Shown here: piece after piece, positions 1-9,800 of the stretch
How positions within the stretch are numbered: position 1 is the first letter of the stretch
Layout of the letters: every line of letters begins with the position of its first letter
Made by a program: the position numbers and the translations under genes
NCBI RefSeq assembly: GCF_030410135.1
Contig: NZ_JAUGQQ010000003.1
Span: 186,001 to 250,000, forward strand
Length of the DNA: 64,000 nucleotides
Direction: 5' to 3'
Source of the DNA: Aequorivita aurantiaca
GTDB taxonomy: Bacteria > Bacteroidota > Bacteroidia > Flavobacteriales > Flavobacteriaceae
Notes under the pieces: model-generated
Databases searched by the model: none
Told to the model about the DNA's origin: nothing
Seen by the model: the letters and a program-made list of their open reading frames with translations, nothing else

Positions 1-347
1 GCATTACCTCTTTTAATGGTATCAACAGTTTTTGAAATTAATTTCATATACTGGCTTTGTACCCCTATTTCCTCGGAAAGCTCTCCAGGATTTATGGTTA
101 AAGATTTCGTGATGAGTTCACATTGCAAAATTTCAGATTCCTTTTCGGGAATAAATATGGAACTTTCCCGAGAATCGAATGGAGCGAAAATAAAGCCGTT
201 GCTATTGAAATTATCTATTGTATGGACCGCAGTGTTTTTTTGAAGTAGCGCTGAAACCTCATTATTGTTCGGCAATGAAAAAATCACAAAAGGCAACCCA
301 TCTTCATATTGTTGCGCAATTTTTTCGATCAAAAATTTATAATCCAT
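1..347 (-). CDS. menF: Isochorismate synthase (MenF), N-terminal part, cut by window edge
   Basis: Reading the minus strand from the ATG at 347 gives about 115 open codons to the window edge, beginning MDYKFLIEKIAQQYEDGLPF and including GFIFAPFDSRESSIFIP. That is the N-terminal pattern of flavobacterial isochorismate synthases, which convert chorismate to isochorismate in menaquinone synthesis. The catalytic chorismate-binding domain lies outside the window. The start codon overlaps the stop of the thioesterase gene by one base (TAATG), so the two are probably co-transcribed and translationally coupled. The assignment rests on the N-terminal pattern and the neighbour; another chorismate-using enzyme is possible but less likely. 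Confidence 0.75.
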   Translation of the reverse strand, partial: MDYKFLIEKIAQQYEDGLPFVIFSLPNNNEVSALLQKNTAVHTIDNFNSNGFIFAPFDSRESSIFIPEKESEILQCELITKSLTINPGELSEEIGVQSQYMKLISKTVDTIKRGN

Positions 348-772
348 TAATTCTTTTTAGGTAAAGTGAGGGTTGTTAGTTTCACAAGAGAAACCAGCGC
401 GCCATCCTCATTTGTGATTTTTATTTGCCAAAGTTGCGTGGTCATTCCTTTGTGAATGATACTTGCACGGGCATACACAAAACCATCTCGAACACTTTTA
501 ATGTGGTTGGCAGCAATCTCAATTCCGCGCACCACTACTTCGGTGGAATTTAAAAAAACAAAAGCGCCTGCACTGCCAACACTTTCGGCCAAAGCAACAG
601 ATGCTCCGCCATGCAATACCCCATCCGGCTGATGCACCCTAGGTGTTACCGGCATTCGTGCCACTATGTAATTTGCGCCCACATCGGTAAATTCAATGCC
701 CAAGGTTTCCATTAAGGTATTTTGACACATTTTGTTGCAGACGGCCAATATTTGTTCGTTGGTGTACTTCAT
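347..772 (-). CDS. PaaI-family hotdog thioesterase
   Basis: This 141-residue single-domain hotdog acyl-CoA thioesterase carries VLHGGASVALAES at residues 52-64. HGG and the glutamate near residue 63 are the usual active-site features of the PaaI/MenI group. It sits directly upstream of menF with a one-base overlap, so a role as the 1,4-dihydroxy-2-naphthoyl-CoA hydrolase step of menaquinone synthesis is attractive. That role is inferred from context, because family members also act on phenylacetyl-CoA-type substrates. The ATG at 772 is the first start and its length is normal for the family. It is transcribed divergently from the hydrolase at 818. Confidence 0.85.
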   Translation of the reverse strand: MKYTNEQILAVCNKMCQNTLMETLGIEFTDVGANYIVARMPVTPRVHQPDGVLHGGASVALAESVGSAGAFVFLNSTEVVVRGIEIAANHIKSVRDGFVYARASIIHKGMTTQLWQIKITNEDGALVSLVKLTTLTLPKKN

Positions 773-790
773 TGTATTGGTTTACATTTG
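759..790 (+). promoter_or_regulatory. Bacteroidetes-type promoter for the hydrolase at 818
   Basis: TTG at 759-761 and TACATTTG at 783-790 match the Bacteroidetes -33/-7 pattern (TTTG, then TAnnTTTG) with a 21-base spacer. The start codon follows 27 bases after the -7 element. The -33 part lies inside the divergent thioesterase gene. Confidence 0.5.
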
Positions 791-817
791 TAAAAATACA
801 AAATTGAATTTAACAAA

Positions 818-1462
818 ATGGCCCAAGAAAAGGAAGCTCTTTACACTGCAACCAATACCTATTCCACACTCAATACATTAACTGAAAAAACCAAAAACAT
901 TTGGATCGTTTTTCACGGAATGGGTTATTTGAGCAAATATTTCATTAAGTATTTTCGGGACCTGAATGCGGATGAAAATTTTGTGGTTGCCCCACAAGCC
1001 CCATCTAAATATTATCAGGGAAACAATTTTAAACATGTGGGCGCCTCTTGGCTGACTCGTGAAAATACTTTATTGGACACCAAAAACATTTTGAATTACG
1101 TAGATGCGGTTTTTGAAAAGGAAATTACAAACGTTAAGCCCAATTTAATTGTTTTGGGGTATTCGCAGGGAGTTTCCATTGCAAGCCGTTGGGTGGTTTC
1201 CCGAAAAATTCAATGCGAAAAATTAATCTTGCATTCGGGAGGAATTCCCAATGAGCTTCAGCCAAACGATTTTCAATTTTTGAATCCCACCACTGAAGTA
1301 ATCTACATTTATGGGAACAAAGACCAATATATTACCGAAGCAATTGAAACCGAAGAGAAAATAAAGGGTGAAAAACTATTTCAAGATAGATTGAGAATTG
1401 AAGTTTTTGAAGGCATTCACGAGATGAACCGAGATTTCTTACTCGATATTTCAAAACAATAA
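818..1462 (+). CDS. Alpha/beta hydrolase (phospholipase/carboxylesterase type)
   Basis: A cytoplasmic serine hydrolase of 214 residues with no signal peptide. An oxyanion-type VFHGMGY lies at residues 31-37, the nucleophile elbow GYSQG at 114-118 (Ser116), a probable acid in YGNKDQY near 168, and the catalytic histidine in FEGIHEM near 198. The order and length match the carboxylesterase/phospholipase branch of the fold. The substrate cannot be told from sequence. A TAnnTTTG promoter precedes it, and it stands alone before the LRR gene. Confidence 0.75.
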   Translation: MAQEKEALYTATNTYSTLNTLTEKTKNIWIVFHGMGYLSKYFIKYFRDLNADENFVVAPQAPSKYYQGNNFKHVGASWLTRENTLLDTKNILNYVDAVFEKEITNVKPNLIVLGYSQGVSIASRWVVSRKIQCEKLILHSGGIPNELQPNDFQFLNPTTEVIYIYGNKDQYITEAIETEEKIKGEKLFQDRLRIEVFEGIHEMNRDFLLDISKQ

Positions 1463-1555
1463 TATTTTTTAGAATGTATTTCATCGAATAGTTTTGGGAT
1501 TTAAATTCTTTTAGATTTCATTTACTGCGCATTAACAACCAAATAGCCCCAAACT

Positions 1556-2251
1556 ATGAAAAATGCTGTACTAACCTGCATAGGTCTTTTTTTTGCGTCC
1601 GCAGCTTTGGCGCAAGTGAGCAGTCAAGAAAAAGAGATTCTTCTGGATTTCTATTCGGCGACCAATGGAAATAACTGGACCAAAACATGGAATTTGCAAG
1701 AGCCAGTAACCCAATGGCACGGAATTACTGTTGAAAACAATACCGTAACGGGAATAAACATGTTGTTCAACAATTTAACCGGAACCCTACCAGGCTCCTT
1801 GGGCCAACTAAAAAATTTAAAGAAACTTGAACTCTCCTTTAACCAGCTGTCCGGCAGCATTCCCCCCGCTTTGGGAAATTTGGAAAATCTTGAGATTTTA
1901 GCCTTAAACGCCACCGACATCCAAGGCATCATACCTGCTGAGTTAGGAAAACTTTCCAATTTGAAACAGTTACATTTAAGCAGCAACAAATTATATGGCA
2001 GCGTTCCCGAAAGTTTAGGAAATCTTAAAAAAATTGAGGTTTTCAATGTTTTTGATAACAATTTATCTGGCGAATTGCCAACACACCTGGCGAAGTGTCC
2101 AAACTTAAAGGAACTGATGGTTGCTGAAAATAACTTTATTAATCCCAATGATTTTTCCTTGGTGCTTTTGGCAAATTCAGGAGCTAAGATGGATTTAGGT
2201 TCCGGAAACCCACACATTATTGCAATAGAAAGAGACGAAAGCGATGATTAA
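1556..2251 (+). CDS. Secreted leucine-rich-repeat protein
   Basis: 231 residues with a clear signal peptide (about residues 1-20, cut after ALA-QV). They are followed by 24-residue repeats of the plant-like type, with cores such as LKNLKKLELSFNQLSGSIP, LGNLENLEILAL and LSNLKQLHLSSNKLYGSVP. Such repeats form a solenoid for protein or glycan binding. There is no type IX sorting tail and no catalytic domain, so this is a stand-alone binding protein, periplasmic or secreted. The ligand is unknown. The region before the repeats (SQEKEILLDFYSATNGNNW) is the usual capping segment of bacterial LRR proteins. Confidence 0.8.
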   Translation: MKNAVLTCIGLFFASAALAQVSSQEKEILLDFYSATNGNNWTKTWNLQEPVTQWHGITVENNTVTGINMLFNNLTGTLPGSLGQLKNLKKLELSFNQLSGSIPPALGNLENLEILALNATDIQGIIPAELGKLSNLKQLHLSSNKLYGSVPESLGNLKKIEVFNVFDNNLSGELPTHLAKCPNLKELMVAENNFINPNDFSLVLLANSGAKMDLGSGNPHIIAIERDESDD

Positions 2252-2357
2252 TATTCACGCTTTGGAACAAGTTTTATGTTTAAATCTTGACTGTCCAATT
2301 ACGTTGAAAATCATTTTTTATCGTTAAAGTGGCTTGATAAATTAGAAATAATTAGTA

Positions 2358-2402
2358 GATTGCCCCCAGGTCTTTGCACAAAGTGGCCCCCACCCACTAA
2401 CA
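2358..2402 (-). repeat. Possible end of a lost IS21-like element
   Basis: On the minus strand this stretch starts TGTTAGTGGG and carries two copies of a GGGGGC block 24 bases apart, with a CACTTTGTG stretch between them. It resembles the repeat-bearing ends of IS21-family elements as I remember them. No transposase gene and no second end are visible, so at best this is a solo remnant. Confidence 0.2.
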
Positions 2403-2448
2403 AGGACCTTAAAGCTTAATATTTGGTTAAAAAACAAGCTTTTAAATG

Positions 2449-2476
2449 GAGCGGCTCTTTAGAGTCGCTCTTTTTT
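2449..2476 (+). terminator. Rho-independent terminator after the LRR gene
   Basis: GAGCGGCTCT (2449-2458) pairs with AGAGTCGCTC (2461-2470) with one G-T pair and is followed by six T residues. It lies about 200 bases after the LRR gene stop and before the next gene in the same direction. Confidence 0.75.
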
Positions 2477-2539
2477 ATTAAAACCTTAATATTCATTGCC
2501 ACTTGTTAGGATTACTTTTATAGGCAATTAAACAAGTAA

Positions 2540-3541
2540 ATGATTTTGAAAAAAATTGTCTCCATAATTATATTCCTCTTTACAAATGTTCTTTTTTCTC
2601 AAAATGAAAATGTTAGAGAACTTGCTATAAATCTTGAAAACTATACCTATCCTTTCAAGGTGGAATTTTTAAAAGTTGAAAATCAGCAACAGCAACTTCA
2701 AATGGCATATATGGATGTGATGCCAGAAAATTACAATGGAAAGAATGTACTGCTCCTTCACGGAAAAAACTTCAACGGAGCCTATTGGCAAACTACCATT
2801 AATCAACTTACCAAAGGAGGTTTCCGGGTGATTGTACCGGACCAAATCGGTTTTGGAAAATCGAGTAAACCCGAACATTTTCAGTACACTTTTCAACAAT
2901 TGGCAGAAAATACCAGAACACTTTTGGATAGTTTAGGAATTAAAAAAATAGCGGTGCTCGGCCACTCTATGGGCGGAATGCTCGCCACAAGATTTGCATT
3001 AATGTATCCGCAAACAACGGAAAAATTAATTCTCGAAAACCCTATTGGACTAGAGGATTGGAAATTGAAAGTTCCGTACCAAAGCGTGGAAGATTGGTAT
3101 AAGGGCGAATTGAAAAAAAATTACGTAAAGCTGAAAGCATATCAGAAAGAAAATTATTACGACGGCAAATGGAAATCCGAATATGAGCCTTGGGTTCAAT
3201 TGCTTGCCGGGTGGACAATTAATAAGGAATATCCCCTAATTGCGTGGAATGCGGCGTTAACTTATGATATGATTTTCACACAACCCGTGGTTTATGAGTT
3301 TGAAAACATTACCGCTCCCACCCTACTTATTATCGGTACTCGGGACCGCACAGCTCTGGGAAAACAATATGTTTCCAAAGACGTCCAAAAAACGATGGGA
3401 CGTTATGATATCTTGGGAAAAGAGACCAAAGCTAAAATTCCAAATTCACAATTAGTGGAAATTCCTGACGTCGGGCATTTACCGCATATTGAATCGTTTC
3501 AGGCGTTTATTAGTCCATTAGTGCAATTCTTAAAAGAGTAA
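2540..3541 (+). CDS. Exported alpha/beta hydrolase
   Basis: 333 residues with an N-terminal signal peptide (hydrophobic to about residue 20, ending FSQN). It shows the classical fold: LLLHGKNFNG (71-80) as the oxyanion region, the nucleophile elbow GHSMGG (141-146, Ser143), the acid in IIGTRDRTA, and a histidine in DVGHLPH near the C-terminus. A 60-residue lid-like insert is rich in Lys, Tyr and Trp. It resembles periplasmic proline-iminopeptidase or epoxide-hydrolase-like enzymes, but the substrate is not clear. The 3' end overlaps the convergent transporter gene by 12 bases. Confidence 0.8.
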   Translation: MILKKIVSIIIFLFTNVLFSQNENVRELAINLENYTYPFKVEFLKVENQQQQLQMAYMDVMPENYNGKNVLLLHGKNFNGAYWQTTINQLTKGGFRVIVPDQIGFGKSSKPEHFQYTFQQLAENTRTLLDSLGIKKIAVLGHSMGGMLATRFALMYPQTTEKLILENPIGLEDWKLKVPYQSVEDWYKGELKKNYVKLKAYQKENYYDGKWKSEYEPWVQLLAGWTINKEYPLIAWNAALTYDMIFTQPVVYEFENITAPTLLIIGTRDRTALGKQYVSKDVQKTMGRYDILGKETKAKIPNSQLVEIPDVGHLPHIESFQAFISPLVQFLKE

Positions 3542-4393
3542 ATTAATTTTTCTATTTACCCAATAAATCAGAATGCCGCCTGTTACAAACATTAACAAAC
3601 TATATACTGCCGGCACAATTGCAAAGGATGCGTTTTGAAGCAACACTACCGCAATGGTAATTGCCAAGGTGCCATTTTGTATCCCCGATTCGATAGCTAT
3701 GGAGCGGGCTGCCTTTATTCCCAATCCGAAAAGTTTTGCTGAAAAATATCCTAAAAACATAGTTACAATATTCAACTGCAATGCAGCCATTCCTGCCTGC
3801 TCAAAATAGGAAAAAAAATTTGCTCGCTCTTTAATGATTAAGCCCACAATAATTAATGCCAGCACCGCACCGGAAGCAATACGCACAGGTTTTTCCATCC
3901 TATCCGCAAAATTTGGGCAATACTTTCTTATTAATATCCCAATAATTATTGGTATAACCACTATCACAAAAATTTGTACTATTGTTGAAAGTATATCGAG
4001 TTCCACCATTTGCCCCACCCCCAAAAAATATTCCAAGGCAAAATTCACAATAAATGGAATCGTCAAAATGGTTATTAAGCTGCTAAAGGCCGTAAGCGTT
4101 ACCGAAAGGGCCAAATCTGCTTTTGCCAGATGCGAAATTAAATTTGAAGTGGGTCCACCTGGGCAAGCGGCCAAAATCATAACTCCTATTGCTATTTCGG
4201 GTTGCATTGGGAAGAGTAATGTAATGCAAAAACCAATTAGCGGCAACAGCAGTAATTGATTTACCAACCCAATAAAAATAGCTTTTGGATAGCGGAATAT
4301 TCTTTTAAAATCTGCTGCCTGTAGGGTTAGCCCCATCCCTAACATAATAATGATAAGCGACCCAGCGAGAATGATGGTAGAGATAGAATCCAT
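3530..4393 (-). CDS. Bile acid:sodium symporter family (BASS) transporter
   Basis: 287 residues with about eight or nine hydrophobic helices. The signature ACPGGPTSNLISHLAKADLA (about 94-113) is the crossover/sodium-site region of the BASS/SBF family, and a second GIQNGTLAITIAVVLL matches the paired crossover motif. It sits in the inner membrane and imports an organic anion with sodium. In bacteria the substrates are often keto acids or unknown, and bile acid is not implied. It is monocistronic and convergent with the hydrolase, overlapping it by 12 bases, so there is no room for a separate terminator. Confidence 0.85.
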   Translation of the reverse strand: MDSISTIILAGSLIIIMLGMGLTLQAADFKRIFRYPKAIFIGLVNQLLLLPLIGFCITLLFPMQPEIAIGVMILAACPGGPTSNLISHLAKADLALSVTLTAFSSLITILTIPFIVNFALEYFLGVGQMVELDILSTIVQIFVIVVIPIIIGILIRKYCPNFADRMEKPVRIASGAVLALIIVGLIIKERANFFSYFEQAGMAALQLNIVTMFLGYFSAKLFGLGIKAARSIAIESGIQNGTLAITIAVVLLQNASFAIVPAVYSLLMFVTGGILIYWVNRKINLLF

Positions 4394-4654
4394 TAAATAT
4401 TATTTTAAGGGAAGATAATCAAATTGTTTTTAGGGTTGCCATTTGAATAGTAACCATAAAACTTCCTCCTCATTCCGATTTCTTGAAGGTTTTCCGTAAA
4501 AATATGGGTCGACTCATATAAATTATTTACAGTTCTATAAATAGATTTCGTTGGCTTATTATATTTAGTAAATTACATAATTCCAACATTGAGAATATTA
4601 ATTCCATTTTTTATAACTCTCATAGCAATTAAAACTCTAAAGTTGAAATAAAAA
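4394..4654. other. Intergenic region without a gene
   Basis: This AT-rich spacer, together with the dnaK terminator next to it, fills the 336 bases between the transporter start and the dnaK stop. I found no coding frame or RNA gene in it. It must hold the minus-strand promoter of the transporter near 4394-4450. Confidence 0.6.
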
Positions 4655-4682
4655 AAACCGCGACCCTCCCAGGTTGCGGTTT
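4651..4682 (-). terminator. Terminator of dnaK
   Basis: AAACCGCGACC (4655-4665) pairs with GGTTGCGGTTT (4672-4682) around a six-base loop. On the minus strand the stem is followed by a run of about eight T residues, as expected for dnaK, whose stop is at 4730. Confidence 0.8.
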
Positions 4683-4729
4683 TACAATTTTAAGCATTTC
4701 CCAATTTTCCCTTCGGGGATTAGGGACTT

Positions 4730-6640
4730 TTATTTCACTTCTTCAAAATCTACATCTTCAACGTCGCTGTTTTCAGCGCCACCTCCGGTGTTTCCCTGCT
4801 CTGCTCCTGCATCACCGGTTGGGGCGCCTTGCTGGTCTGCCTGGGCTTTGTACATTTCTTCGGAAGCAGTTTTCCAAGCTTCGTTTATTTTATCCAAAGC
4901 AGGCTGAATGTTGCTTACCTCTTTGGTTTCGTACGCTTTTTTCAATTCTTCCAAAGCATCTTCAATTGGCTTCTTTTTATCATCAGATAATTTGTCGCCA
5001 AACTCTTTCAGTTGCTTTTCAGTTTGGAAAATCATTGCATCAGCCTCGTTCAATTTGTCCACTTTTTCTTTTGCGGCTTTGTCGCTTTCAGCATTCGTTT
5101 CCGCATCTGCTTTCATCTTTTTGATTTCCTCTTCTGTAAGTCCGGAAGAAGCCTCAATACGGATGTCCTGCGTTTTGTTGGTAGCCTTATCGGTAGCGCT
5201 AACTTTAATGATACCGTTGGCATCAATATCAAACGTTACTTCAATTTGTGGCGTTCCTCGCTGCGCTGGTGGAATTCCATCTAAGTGGAAACGACCAATT
5301 GTTTTATTGTCGTTCGCCATTGGCCGCTCCCCTTGCAATACGTGGATTTCCACACTCGGCTGATTATCGGCAGCCGTAGAGAAAACCTGGCTTTTCTTGG
5401 TTGGGATGGTAGTATTGGCCTCAATCAATTTAGTCATTACACCGCCCATTGTTTCAATACCAAGGGAAAGTGGAGTTACATCCAAAAGAAGTACGTCTTT
5501 TACATCACCCGTCAAAACACCACCTTGGATTGCGGCACCCACGGCAACTACTTCATCTGGGTTTACACCTTTGTGTGGTTTTTTTCCGAAGAATTTTTCC
5601 ACCGCTTCCTGAACTGCCGGAATACGGGTAGAACCACCTACAAGAATTACTTCATCAATATCGCTTTTGCTCAAACCAGCAGCTTTCATCGCGGTTTCGC
5701 AAGGTTTCATTGTTCTTTTTACCAAGTCGTCAATCAATTGCTCAAACTTCGCACGCGTCAAGGTTTTTACCAAGTGTTTTGGTCCGCTTGCAGTTGCAGT
5801 AATATAAGGTAAATTGATTTCGGTTTGGGCTGCAGAGGAAAGCTCAATTTTAGCTTTTTCAGCGGCTTCCTTTAAACGCTGCAATGCCATTGGATCTTTA
5901 CGAAGATCAAAATCTTCTTCGGCCTTAAAGTCATCTGCCAACCAATTGATTATTTTTTGGTCCACATCATCACCCCCTAAGTGAGTATCTCCATCGGTTG
6001 CAAGTACTTCAAAAACGCCATCACCCAATTCAAGGATACTAACATCGTGCGTACCGCCACCAAAGTCAAAAACCACAACTTTTTGGTCGGTTCCTTTTTT
6101 GTCAAGACCGTATGCAAGTGCCGCAGCAGTTGGCTCGTTGATAATTCTTTCAACTTTAAGTCCAGCAATTTCTCCCGCTTCCTTGGTTGCGTGACGTTGG
6201 CTATCGTTAAAATATGCAGGAACGGTAATTACCGCTCGGGTAACGTCCTGGCCCAAATAATCTTCAGCGGTTTTCTTCATTTTCTGAAGAATCATCGCGC
6301 TCAGTTCCTGTGGGGTATAAAGACGGCCGTCAATATCCACACGGGCGGTGTCGTTGTCACCTTTTACTACTTTGTAAGCTGCGTGTTCCGCTTCGTTTTT
6401 AGATTCTGAATATTTGTTCCCCATAAATCTTTTTATGGAGCTAATGGTTTTTGTAGGGTTTGTAACTGCCTGACGTTTTGCAGGGTCACCTACTTTAATT
6501 TCGCCACCTTCCACAAATGCAATTACGGAAGGAGTTGTTCTTTTTCCTTCGGCGTTAGGAATAACTACCGGCTCGCTACCTTCCATTACGGCAACGCAGG
6601 AGTTGGTTGTACCTAAGTCGATTCCAATTATTTTACTCAT
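4730..6640 (-). CDS. dnaK: Chaperone DnaK (Hsp70)
   Basis: A full-length cytoplasmic Hsp70 of 636 residues. The N-terminal ATPase starts [15 protein letters not shown], with phosphate loop [15 protein letters not shown] near residue 190 and [11 protein letters not shown] near 335. The interdomain linker [16 protein letters not shown] is followed by the substrate-binding domain and an acidic tail ending DVDFEEVK. It refolds and disaggregates proteins with DnaJ and GrpE, neither of which is adjacent here. A sigma-54-like element lies about 60 bases upstream. It is transcribed divergently from dnaE2 and has its own terminator. Confidence 0.98.
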   Translation of the reverse strand: MSKIIGIDLGTTNSCVAVMEGSEPVVIPNAEGKRTTPSVIAFVEGGEIKVGDPAKRQAVTNPTKTISSIKRFMGNKYSESKNEAEHAAYKVVKGDNDTARVDIDGRLYTPQELSAMILQKMKKTAEDYLGQDVTRAVITVPAYFNDSQRHATKEAGEIAGLKVERIINEPTAAALAYGLDKKGTDQKVVVFDFGGGTHDVSILELGDGVFEVLATDGDTHLGGDDVDQKIINWLADDFKAEEDFDLRKDPMALQRLKEAAEKAKIELSSAAQTEINLPYITATASGPKHLVKTLTRAKFEQLIDDLVKRTMKPCETAMKAAGLSKSDIDEVILVGGSTRIPAVQEAVEKFFGKKPHKGVNPDEVVAVGAAIQGGVLTGDVKDVLLLDVTPLSLGIETMGGVMTKLIEANTTIPTKKSQVFSTAADNQPSVEIHVLQGERPMANDNKTIGRFHLDGIPPAQRGTPQIEVTFDIDANGIIKVSATDKATNKTQDIRIEASSGLTEEEIKKMKADAETNAESDKAAKEKVDKLNEADAMIFQTEKQLKEFGDKLSDDKKKPIEDALEELKKAYETKEVSNIQPALDKINEAWKTASEEMYKAQADQQGAPTGDAGAEQGNTGGGAENSDVEDVDFEEVK

Positions 6641-6700
6641 AATTATATTATTTGTTGTTTATAGTTTATTGTTGTGCAATCTTTTTACGGGGTGTTTAAG

Positions 6701-6716
6701 TCAATGATTGTGCCAG
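6701..6716 (-). promoter_or_regulatory. Sigma-54-like promoter element upstream of dnaK
   Basis: On the minus strand CTGGCAC, four to five bases, then TTGA is close to the sigma-54 consensus TGGCACG-N4-TTGC, with the full TGGCAC present and mismatches at the following G and the last C. The element would start transcription about 50 bases before the dnaK ATG. Activity is inferred from pattern only. Confidence 0.4.
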
Positions 6717-6785
6717 CGGAAAACTACTGCCATGATGTCAGAATTTTAATTAAAGTTTTGGTGGTCATAGGCTAAGATCACCTCC

Positions 6786-6880
6786 AAATTCCAAAAATAA
6801 ATATTTGGAATTTGGGATTTATTTTTTTGGAATTTCTTTTTTGATTTTGGAATATTTCCATAATTTTGGAATAAATCCAA
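6786..6880 (+). promoter_or_regulatory. Operator array and promoter of dnaE2
   Basis: TTTGGAAT occurs at 6804, 6826, 6846 and 6865, roughly every 20 bases. Three of these copies belong to inverted repeats: AAATTCCAAA/TTTGGAATTT (6786-6795 and 6804-6813), TGGAATATTTCCA (6848-6860) and TTGGAATAAATCCAA (6866-6880). A Bacteroidetes-type promoter, TTG at 6841-6843 and TAATTTTG at 6861-6868 (17-base spacer), overlaps the last two. A repressor bound here would cover the promoter of the mutagenic polymerase operon. The regulator is not in the window. Confidence 0.55.
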
Positions 6881-6884
6881 CACC

Positions 6885-9800
6885 ATGTTTTTGAATTGCC
6901 ATACTTATTATAGCCTCCGCTACGGAACTCTAAAAATCAGCGATTTGCTTGAACTTGGGCAACAAAAGGGTGCGATTGCTATGGCACTTACGGATGTAAA
7001 TTCCACCTCCGCCTCTTTGGAATTTGTGCGTCTTTCTTCCGAATATAATGTGAAACCAATCTTGGGCGTGGATTTCAGAATTGGGGCAAAACAGCAATTT
7101 GTAATGCTGGCAGAAAACAATGAAGGTTTTAAAAATATAAATGAATATTTGTCCAAATTTCTGCACGACCGCGAAGGTTCGGAAAACCTTAAAATTCCTT
7201 CCAAAGCAAAGCAGCTTCCTCACACTTTCGTTATTTATCCCTTTGCTTTCTTTGAAGGCGAAACGCTTTCGGAAAACGAATTTATCGGTGTAAAATTGGA
7301 GGATATAAATCGTTTGAAATTCTCGCCGTGGAAAAATAGACCGGAGAAATTGGTGGTATTGCATACGGTTACCTTTCAGAATAAAAAAGGCTTCAACACC
7401 CATCGATTGCTCCGCGCGATTGACAACAATACGCTGCTCAGCAAATTGCCAATTTCGGAACAGGCGAGTGAAAATGACATTTTTATTTCCGAAGAAAAAC
7501 TGAAAAAATCTTTTGAGGAATTTCCGCAACTCATTGAGAATACTGAAAATCTTTTGAAGCGATGCAACATTCAGTTCGATTTTTCAAAAGAGAAAACCTG
7601 CAACCAAAAATCGTACACCGCAAATGAAGAATTGGATTTTCGTCTGCTGAAAAAATTGGCGTATGCGGGAATTCCCTATCGCTACAAACGTCCCGGCGCA
7701 CGGGTAATGGCGCGCATTGAAAAGGAATTGGGCATCATTCGCGAAAAAGGGTTTGTGTCCTATTTTCTAATCAATTGGAAAATATTGAAATACGCCCGTA
7801 GCAAAGGCTATTTCTACGTGGGCCGCGGCAGTGGTGCAAACAGTATTGTTGCGTATTTGCTTCGGATTACCGATGTTGACCCCGTGGAACTCGATCTTTA
7901 TTTTGAACGGTTTATAAATCTATACCGAAAAAATCCGCCCGATTTCGATATTGATTTTTCGTGGCAGGATCGAGACGATATTACGGATTTTATTTTCGAA
8001 AAATTCAAAAACACTGCGCTGATTGCCGTTTATAACACCTTCAAATTTAGGGCATCCGTTCGGGAATTGGGAAAGGTTTTTGGTTTGCCAAAAGAGGAAA
8101 TTGACAAACTTTCCAGCCAAGATTGCGATTTCAAAAAACTGGACAAACTTTCGCAATTGGTAATTGTTTACAGTAAGTATATTCAAGGTTTCCCGAATTA
8201 TTTGGGCATTCATGCCGGCGGGATTTTAATTTCCGAAAAACCAATCCATTATTATGTTTCCACTTTTATACCGCCCAAAGGGTACGCCACCACACAGTTT
8301 GATATGGTAATCGCAGAGGATATCGGTCTTTATAAATTCGATATTTTAAGTCAGCGTGGGCTTGGCAAAATAAAGGATGCGGTGGAAATTGTGAAATACA
8401 ACCACCCCGAAAAAAAACCGTTGGACATTCACGACATCAAACGCTTTAAAAAAGACGAAAAAATAAAAACCCTTTTGCGCAGTGCCCAGGCAATCGGTTG
8501 TTTTTACGTTGAATCGCCCGCCATGCGGATGCTGATGAAAAAATTGCATGTGGACGATTATCTCGGTTTGGTGGCGGCAAGTTCGGTAATCCGGCCCGGC
8601 GTTGCCAAAAGCGGAATGATGCGCGAGTATGTTATGCGCCACCGTTTTCCCGAAAAAAGAAAGGAAGCACACCCCGTTTTGCTGGATATTATGCCCGAAA
8701 CCTATGGCGTGATGGTGTATCAGGAAGATGTGATAAAAGTGGCGCACCATTTTGGCGGATTGGATTTAAGTGAAGCCGATATGCTGCGGCGGGGCATGAG
8801 CGGGAAATTCCGCTCGCGGGAAGAATTCCAAAAAGTAAAGGACCGGTTTTTCAACAATTGTAAAACTTCCGGCAAAAACGAAGCCTTTACGGCAGATGTT
8901 TGGCGACAGATAGAGAGCTTTGCCGGCTACGCTTTTGCGAAGGGACACTCTGCTTCCTATGCGGTGGAAAGTTACCAAAGTCTTTTTTTGAAAGCCTATT
9001 TTCCGTTGGAATATATGGTGGCCACGCTCAACAATGGCGGCGGTTTTTACAGTGTAGAACTCTACGTGCACGAGGCGCGGATGCACGGCGGAAACATTTT
9101 GCAGCCCTGCATAAACCGCAGTTTTGGCGAAACGGTTATTTATGGGAAGGATATTTACATTGGCTTCGGATTTTTGCAATCATTCGAAACAAAAATTACT
9201 GAGAAAATAATTTCCGAACGCACTAAAAACGGAGTCTTTGAAAGTTTGGACGATTTTTTGGAACGCGTTTCCATCGGGATGGAACAGGTAACAATTCTCA
9301 TAAAAATAAATGCGTTCCGGTTTACGGGAAGAAACAAGCGCGAACTGCTTTGGGAAGCCTATATGAAAATAAACAAGGTGAGTTTTGAGGAAAATGTGTA
9401 CACGCTTTTCAAGCCAAAAAAAATTGATTACAAAACCCCTTCCCTACCGCACACCGCGCTGGAAGACGCTTTTGATGAAATGGAACTGTTGGGTTTCCCG
9501 TTGTGCAGCCCTTTTGAATTGCTTGCAAATGCTTCCGAAAATAAATTGCGGGCAACCCAACTTCCGCAGTTTACGGGAAAAACGGTCACTATTGAAGCCT
9601 ATTTGGTAACCACCAAACAAACCCGAACCTCAAGAGGCGAGTATATGTACTTCGGAAATTTTGTGGACCGCGAAGGTTATTTTGTGGATACGGTCCATTT
9701 TCCGCCGGTCGCCAATCAATATCGCTTTCGCGGAAAAGGAATTTACAGCATCATCGGCAAAGTAATCGATGAATTTGACTGCATAACCATTGAAGTTATA

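Noticed and set aside
1651-2217. 188-codon minus-strand frame opposite the LRR gene
   Set aside because: It mirrors the repeats of the real gene; the plus strand has signal peptide and repeat pattern.
4674-6409. Several long plus-strand open frames opposite dnaK
   Set aside because: They are antisense shadows of a highly conserved gene and carry no family resemblance or start signals of their own.
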